Part shown: positions 26,901 to 35,900 of the stretch, piece by piece | Layout: each line of letters starts with the position of its first letter | Numbering within the stretch: position 1 is the stretch's first letter | NCBI GenBank assembly: GCA_002633005.1 | Contig: NMRA01000059.1 | Location: forward strand, 1,141,133 to 1,205,132 | Reading direction: 5' to 3' | Origin: Phoronis australis | Lineage: Eukaryota; Phoronida; Phoronidae | DNA length: 64,000 nt | Program-made: the position numbers and the translations under genes | Notes under the pieces: generated by a model | Databases searched by the model: none | Told to the model about the DNA's origin: nothing | Seen by the model: the letters and a program-made list of their open reading frames with translations, nothing else

Positions 26901-29900
26901 ATTAGCATTGTTTTCATCTTTGTTATCTTTTCTCAAGTAGTAAATCGCTATATTTAGTACTATAACATAATGCCTAGGTACACACACAAAAGGTTGTGAT
27001 CAGCCTTGTAAACAGTCTGGGTAAAGTATTTTAAAAATCTGCTGAAAAAATAAAAGAAACTTGAGGGTTCGCAGTGTAATATGTGATGAATACAAAACTT
27101 ACCTCGAAGCGTATGTGATGAATACAAAACTTACCTCGAAGCGTATGTGATGAATACAAAACTTACCTCGAAGCGTATGTGATGAATACAAAACTTACCT
27201 CGAAGCGTATGTGATGAATACAAAACTTACCTCGAAGCGTATGTGATGAATACAAAACTTACCTCGAAGCGTATGTGATGAATACAAAACTTACCTCGAA
27301 GCGTATGTGATGAATACAAAACTTACCTCGAAGCGTATGTGATGAATACAAAACTTACCTCGAAGCGTATGTGATGAATACAAAACTTACCTCGAAGCGT
27401 ATGTGATGAATACAAAACTTACCTCGAAGCGTATGTGATGAATACAAAACTTACCTCGAAGCGTATGTGATGAATACAAAACTTACCTCGAAGCGTATGT
27501 GATGAATACAACGCTTACCTCGATTAGTGTTGGTGAAATAATATCCCACTTGACCTTATTTCGCGTATCGACCTCGATTTTCGGTCTCTGTTGATACGCG
27601 GAATAGCGTCTCGTGATATTATTTCATCTAGGCCACTCTAGGTACGTTACGTGTATTTATTAACCAAGTATGGTCTATACGCTAACTAACCCACTCTAGG
27701 TACGTTATGTGTATTTATTAACCAAGTATGGTCTATACGCTAACTAACTGTCAGTTCTTAGTAAATCTAAATATCACCTCTCATCTGAAGAAAGCAACAA
27801 GTTGAGACCAAGTTTCACAGCAGTAAGTAGCCTAAATCAATAGTTGGTTTCTTTGACGAAACACCAATTTATTGCATCTTTAACCATTGAATGAACTAAA
27901 AGAGCTCTTACTTTTTTCAGTTTTTCCTATCTCTGTACGGCCACAAACTTCCCGTTCTGTGCCTGGATATCTCTTCAGATAGCACCCTGCTGGTCAGTGG
28001 GTCAGCTGACCGCAACATCAAGATCTGGGGTTTAGACTTTGGTGACTGTCACAAGTCCATATTCGCCCACGATGACAGGTACATTCTGCTTGTCGAACAC
28101 CGTGTCACATGTTGAAAATGAAAATATAGTTTGAATAGAGACAACAACTTTTCTAAAATGCATTGACATGTTTTGGGCGGTAAAACTTCCACCATTGTCC
28201 AGCTTTATGCAGAGATTGGATGGCACAATCTCTACAGGTACTATACATAAAAAATTGCAAAATGCGAAAATACCGGAACAGTATTGGCTAGCGTTCAGCT
28301 AATCGCAACTCGTGGGAAAATGTGAAAAAATGAAAATATACTGTGACGTGACAAGTGTGAACAGTCAGTTTGGCTTCACACTCTTTAAATGCAATGAGTG
28401 CAGTCTGAACATATATTGGGTGAAACTGTATCATAAATGCAATTAGTGCAGTCTGAACATATATTGGGTGAAACTGTATCATAAATGCAATGAGTGCAGT
28501 CTGAACATATATTGGGTGAAACTGTATCATAAATGACTCAAAGAGTAAACAATTTAAAAACAATTTGCAGTGTTGCTATTTTGTTAACTTGCTGAAAATA
28601 AAACAACAGAAATGTGCATCCCTATTAGACATAAAGACGAATCAGACAATCGTAAGAACAACTGAAGATTTGGGTAAGAAGGACGAAAATGAAAACCTTG
28701 GTGGCGATCAAAGAAATGCGTTTCGACTGATCCGTTATCGAATAACAGGTGCACAGTGAGCTACTTGCTCACTGCTATTCACTCCTGACATAATTGGTGA
28801 CCACGTGGTACATTTCTCGCTCTTTTTAATGAATTAATTATTATACCCCAATTTTGAGTTACTTAATAATGATGCTACAGTGGGAAATGAATTACACAAC
28901 TTACTTGGACTTTTTGAACTTGACACACTCTGTTTCATGTTGAAATGAATTACACAACATACTTGGACTTTTTGAACTTGACACACTCTGTTTCACGTTG
29001 AAATGAGTTGTTTTTATTGGAAATCAAATTTGATAGTTGCTTGCATACTGGGATGCCATCAATGCCATTATTGTCAACAACTTATTTGACCACGGAGATA
29101 CATTTAACTCAGGAACGGGGAGACGTCTGCTTAGACTGCTTTTTGTCAGTCTGTAGCTATTATTAGTCTCCCACACTTCTTCCTTCTCTCTCTGTGTTAT
29201 GTTGAGAAAGTGTATCTAAGCCAGTATTTTATACATTATAGTAGTGAAGACACTATTTGCTTGTTTTAATTATTGACACTGTGATTATGTAGAACCTTAT
29301 TGACACTGTGATTATGTAGAACCTTATTGACACTGTGATTATGTAGAACCTTATTGACACTGTGATTATGTAGAACCTTATTGACACTGTGATTATGTAG
29401 AACCTTATTGACACTGTGATTATGTAGAACCTTATTGACATGTCTGTGAAAATATCCATTTCAGCGTCATGTGTTTACAGTTCATTGCTAACACTCATCT
29501 GTTCTTCTCGGGTGGCAAAGACAAGAAACTGAAACAGTGGGATGCCGACAATTTTGAACATATCGTCACATTAGAGGTATTGTCATATGTTCTCGTATTG
29601 TCTTACGATCTCGTATTTTCACATGATCTCGTATTGTCACATGATCTAGTAGATTTTGTTGTCTGACTAGTGACATGCGGCACACAATACTTGAGGAGTT
29701 ACTATGTGCCAGTGGCCAGAATTGAAAACGGTCTGTTCAAGCAAATTTTTTGCTGATTTTGTCTGCTAAAATTTCTCTCAAGTGAGCGGAGCTAAAAGTT
29801 AGGCTATTTTTGCTTTCTTTCGATAAATTTTCAAGATTTTGGACTATTTTTGTAAAAAATTCTGCTGAAAGACTCCCGTGAACACGCCTTTTCTTTTAAG

Positions 29901-32900
29901 AAGCACTCAGGGCGTCAATGTTTGTTATGTGATGTGGATGGAGATAAAAAGTTTTTGGAGACGTGTTATAAAATTATCACTTTTGTAAGGTGGTATGTGC
30001 TTATGTCTCTCGCTAATGAGCAAAACAGGCACTACATTTCATCTCTGTCATTTTGGAGTGGAAAGGAGTTAGTGTGCGATTAAAATAATGCAGGTGTGTT
30101 GATGTGTCCCAGGCACAATGTTTTGAGCTTTGGACAAACCACATATCTCTCGTTTGTGCAGTGTATAGATAGATGTATGTATATAATTGTCATGTTTGTT
30201 TCGTACCCAGGGTCACCACGCTGAAGTTTGGTGTCTGGCGGTGTCTCCACTGGGGAAGCACGTGGTGACAGCGTCACACGATAAGTCGCTGCGCGTATGG
30301 GAAAAGACGCAGGAACCACTGGTGCTGGAGGAAGAGAGGGAAATGGTTTGTGCTGGCGCTGAACTTTTTACTGCTTTGGTGTCTCATTGGCTTTGTGGAT
30401 AGTTTGAAAGTTTGAATTGAGTATGATGGTGAACTTTGTAGGCTTTTATTTGTGCTTTGTAAGATCATAGGCAACAAATCATGTCTTTAAGGTTGTGTAC
30501 GACTTTATTGACAAATCTATACATTCAGTCAAATATCTGCAAAGCTATAAAATTTAACTCAGCACTCCTTTCTCCACTGTTCTACATAAGCTCAAGTCAG
30601 CATTTGTTAGTTATGTTCATTGTGAGTTACAAGTATGCCTTACGTGATGCAATAATTTATCCAGACAATGTTCTTGATATTCAAATTGTGGAATCTGTCT
30701 GTAAATATTTCTCTTGACATTACAGAACACCTGAATGAGTTTACATTAGTGCTTTGATTTATCATTGATGCATCTAATACAATGTCTGCGGTTATCTTTT
30801 CTCTCAGTCATTTGTTTCTTAAAAAGTCACTGCACAATGAATTGTGGGATAGGCTGTAGACAGTGCTCTAAATAAGTGGAAAGGTGATTCTGGTTAGGAA
30901 CTGAAACATGTTTGAATGTTAGTTGACGTGACGATGTAAAGAACATTATTACAAGTGTTTGGGTTTGATTGTAATGTCTCAGCTGCGCAGAATTTGTGTC
31001 TTCAACTGTGGATGGCTCATGCTCCTCTCGATTCTATTTCTGTGTAATCTTCATTCTTTTGATTTTGCCTATTTTTGCAGGAGAGAGAAAAAGAATTTGA
31101 AGAGGAAAACACTGGAGTTGAACCAGTGGTGAGTGGGAAGACTGGGTTTGTATTGTTTATTGTACAGTGATGTTTTCAAATAGTTACGTTAAGTGAGTTA
31201 AAAATGGTTTGTTAATCATTGGGATCAACATTGCACGTCGTTGGAATTCTTACCTTGTTGCAAGAACACCTGTTCGCAGCAACAATTTGGGCATTTTTTC
31301 TAAATTGTGATGTATCTTTTGGCCGACACATGTATTTGTATTCTATCCACACATGAAGTAACAAAATGTCAATTTCAGCTTGGTCTACAACTTGGTCTAC
31401 AACTCGGTCTACAACTTGGTCTACAACTTTGAATTTATCTGTTTTTTCCTAAGCCTCTGTTCTCAGTCGTTATCCCCCGTATTAAAGAGCCCTCGTGGAT
31501 TTTTGAGAATTATTGCCCGAGGGGCCATTCGAGGCTGATATTGTGGTATAAAAATTTGTACTAGCTTTGTGTCTGAAGTTGGTTTTTTGACACTGAAATA
31601 GCCAAAGGCAAGCTTGAAGTTTTCTCTGTATCCTTAATTTCATCAAATCGGATAATTTTTGTGTCTAATGCTTATTGTTTTTCTGTCTGCATCTGTAAGA
31701 ACATTTATCACTGCCATTCTTCTACAAACTTGTCAGCTGTGTTGTAGATTGCTGGCGAGACAAACACAGAACTTGGCATGGCCGGGAAACAAACGATGGA
31801 GACTGTCAAGGCTGTGAGTGTTGAGTAGCTTTCATTTAAACTTTGATGAAATTTTATTTTATAACGTGTAATATTGAGTCACAATCTGTTGTAATATGCA
31901 GATGGCTTATGGAGTAAACACAGCAAACAGTTTACAGTAACATTAAATGTTGTTTAGATTTGTCATGTTAACAGTTGAACGTGTTGTTGGTCGGCCCATA
32001 ATCTACCCATTATTGACAATGTGATCTTTTTAAGGCTGAGCGCATAATGGAGGCAATAGAGTTGTATAGAGGAGAGATGACCAAACAAAGAGAACATAAA
32101 GACGAATGCAAGGCTGCTGGAAAACAGGTGAAACATCACTCTAGTGATCAGTTGTCATAGTAACGGAAGAAGGGTGTAACCATTTTCAATAAAAGTTGAT
32201 GGATTTTGTCAAAATCTTTTTGTTTGATTTCCTCAAAATTGTGGTAAAAACCCAGAAGAAGGACCCAAGTCCAGTCCCAGACAAGTTATACACGAGTCAC
32301 ACCCGGGATCTGGGTCTGAAATGTGATCAATGAGTATGGAGGCATTGAGTGGTGCTGTCTAGGGATATGTGTCACAGGTCTGGTGTCTACTGGTACAGGA
32401 CTGGGATATGTGCCACAGGTCTGGAGTCTACTGGTACAGGACTGAGATTTACAGGCACGGTCATGGTATCGGTCCAAAACACAATTGAATGAAAATTGGC
32501 TGGATTGCGAAACGGCGGCATCAAAGTCCGCTGAATTTTGGTGGCAAGAAATAGTGTCATATTTACTGTGTATTTAGAAATATGTTTGTTTGGCATGTTG
32601 TCTATGGAAATGATGAAGTTATCATCTTTCTTCTTTTAATGTTAAAGCCATGTTGCACAACAGGTGTTGCTATGAAAAGTGTCCATTACCTCACATCAGA
32701 CCAAAGAAGGATATCCAGAAAACATGGAAAAATACAAGGCCCTCTGTTGGGCAATGATCGTCCAATATGCCGTTTTTTGGCAGAACAAGCAGCTTGAAGT
32801 CTCAGGAGTAGTTCTCTTGCATTGCTTTTGTTATTTCAAATTTTTACAAACACTTCGTCTTGGAACCAAAACGTGCAAAACATCTTGGATTACTGCTGTG

Positions 32901-35900
32901 GAGGTGGTGCACAAATAAGAGTTTACGACAAATTGATTGCGAAGCGTTTCACAAATGCATCGTTCATCACATATTGCTTGTTGCATTTCAAATACTTGCG
33001 TGGTCACTTTGATATTGTTTGCATATGTTCACTTGTGTGATTTCTTGTTTACCCACCAGGTGTCAGCCCCTCCACTCCACCCCCTCATGATGGCATATGG
33101 CATCACATCGCCAGACAAATATGTCCTGCATATCCTTCGTAAAGTCAAGTCCAGGTAAACTGTCATACGAATTCTGTCTTTTGTGTTTACTATTCACACA
33201 AGAATTGTTGCTTTAATATCCATTAGTGCAAGTTGAAGTTTAAAAAACACCATTTAACTGAAATACAGATTTGGCGGTTTTGAAGCCATCAGTGTTTTTA
33301 GATGCAGTTACTAAATGTACAGTGTACACCGTAATTATGCTAAAAGTATTCACAAAATGACTGCAATTCCTGGTTATGACTGATGGTTGGAAGACATGGC
33401 TAGAGTAGCCTGCCCTCATGACAGAGAATGAATTGACTGAAAAGTTAGTAAGATGGCTAAACCTTTCTGCATTTAGAGTTTTGATGCAATCATTTTTGCT
33501 TTTGACTGAATTAGCGGACAACACTGCATTTGATTACTTTTGTCATGTACTATATAGTATGTGCTGACCAGTTTTGAGCAGGGTAGGACTTTGAGCAGGG
33601 TGAGCCTTTGAGCAGGGTGAGCCTTTGAGCAGGGTGAGCCTTTGAGCAGGGTGGGACTTTCTTGACGAATTGGAGCAGCATGACATTTTTGCCAAGTCGG
33701 AAATTGGTAATATTGACTAACATGTTTTGTGCTGTGCAGGCTATGACAATGTGTTTGGCCTGTTTAGACTGCAACAATGTGTATGACCTGTGCAGACTGC
33801 AACAATGTGTACGACGTGTGCAGACTGCAACAATGATTATGACCTGTGCAGACTGCAGCAACGTGTTTGGCCTGTTTAGACTGCAACAAAGTGTGTATAA
33901 CCTGTAGAGTACAACAGTGGGTATGACCTGTGTGTTGCAGTGAACTAGAAGAGTCTCTCCTCGTCATCCCCTTCTCCTACATCGCTGACCTACTCCACCT
34001 GTTGCACACGTTCATCACCAATAGCTGGGAGACAGAGCTGAGCTGCAGATGTCTGCTCTTTCTACTCAAGTAGGTGTTGTCTGTTGGTCCAATGCTTTAT
34101 GGTTGTTTTGGTGGAGCTGGCAGAAAACTGAAGTTTTATTATTTTATCATCTGTAACTGTGTCTTGCATTACAACAGCACCAGGTGCTTTTGTTGGTCCA
34201 ACGCCTCAGGGTTATATTGGTGGGGCTGTCAGAAAACTGGTCAGTTTTATTATTACTTTATGATCTATAACTGAGTCTTACAATACTACAGCACTGCTCT
34301 AATTTTGTGACTTTTACACACAATTCTGTGAATCCACCTAAGGCTTATCCTACTGTTATCTATTGCTGCTCTTTTGATCAATTTCTTAATAATATCAAAA
34401 TTGTTACAATATGTTGTCTGTCAAGGATTTATTGAGCACTGCTGCGGCGGGACAAAAATGACCAAGTTCTAAGTATTAAAAAAATAAGACTATGACATCC
34501 ACTCACAGTATGAGATCCACTCACAGTATGACATCCACCCACAGTATGACATCCACTCCCAGTATGAGATCCACTCACAGTATGAGATCCACTCACAGTA
34601 TCACATCCACTCGCAGTATGACATCCACTCACAGTATGACATCCACTCACAGTATCACATCCACTCACAGTATGACATCCACTCACAGTATGACATCCTC
34701 TCGCAGTATGACATCCACTCACAGTATGACATCCACTCACAGTATGGCATCCACTCACAGTATGTCCATAGAAAACAGCATTGAGGTAACTGTGTATCTT
34801 GTTTACCAGGTTGTACTTATGTGCAGATATTTTAAATTCAGTTTTCTTGAAGCCTTACAAAGTATATATTTTCTGAAAGATGGATGAATTTCCTAACAAT
34901 TTATCATACTTATTTACTTATCTTTATTTTTTCAAGAGATATGCTTTTTTAGTAAAAAAATTTGAGATATTTTAAAAATATTGTTCCTCCAATCATATTG
35001 GTCTTACGTCGGCATTTTCGAGGGAACTGTGTCTCAGATTTTTAGATAATTTTGAGCAAAAACAGACGTACACTTGATTTTGGAAGGCTTCGTTCCAAAA
35101 AACTAGGACCTGTTTCAAAAATCTGAGACACAGTTCCCTGGAAAATGCAGTTATCACCATGCTGACAAAAAACTAATATGAGTGGAGGAACATTTTTAAA
35201 ACCTCCGTTCAAAGTCAAAAACATTTTGTTACTAAAGACGCGTGTCTTGTGAAAAATAAAGACAAGTAAATAAGAATAATACTTTTGTTAGGAAATTTAT
35301 TCATCTTTCAGAAAATATATACTTTGTAGGGGTTAGAGCGAACAGAATTTGGGATATTTGCACATAAGTACAACCTGGTAAGCAAGGTTTACAGATACCT
35401 TAACTTTCCTTATTTCACAATTTAATTTTTGTGACCGTCGCAAAATTGTATCCAGATATTTGACATTCTGTTAAATGGTTTGTCTCAAGGTAAAACTCAT
35501 ATTACTTAAATAGGGCTCCACATACCTTTATGAGTATGCCCCATGCTGTTTCATTAGTGATATCAAGAATGTTTACAAACTGGTTGTAATTCAGGTGAAG
35601 TAGCTTGTCTACAAAGCACTTTACTCTAATTGTCTGTCTGGTGTATCCATACTTCTACTGAACTGCACAAACTCTCCAGATAGTACTTAATGTCGATTGA
35701 TGAATCGTGACGAAGGTTATCGGTTATCACCGACTCGTCGCTGTAACGCTCAACTCAATACTCTCCTTGATTTTCGCTTGGACTGGCTGTCTGTATTGAT
35801 TGTTTGACTGATAAATTAGCAATTTTTGCATTATGATAAGAAACTTTCTATTTAATATTGAATGTGTGTTATGTCTGATTGGCATCTCTGTCTCATTTTG

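Larger units (their letters stand above)
28079..29464 (+). other. WDR3 intron
   Basis: Three tandem-repeat blocks (28386, 28884, 29272). Nothing else recognised. Confidence 0.6.
30881..33059 (+). other. WDR3 introns around the three short exons
   Basis: Small repeats only: a cttggtctacaa run (31378-31430) and a 40-bp duplication with acaggtctgg.gtctactggt (32365-32445). No other gene seen. Confidence 0.5.

Noticed and set aside
34429-34887. Repetitive open frames on both strands (about 109 and 131 codons)
   Set aside because: They come from an 18-bp array whose length is a multiple of three; no conserved protein and they lie in a WDR3 intron.
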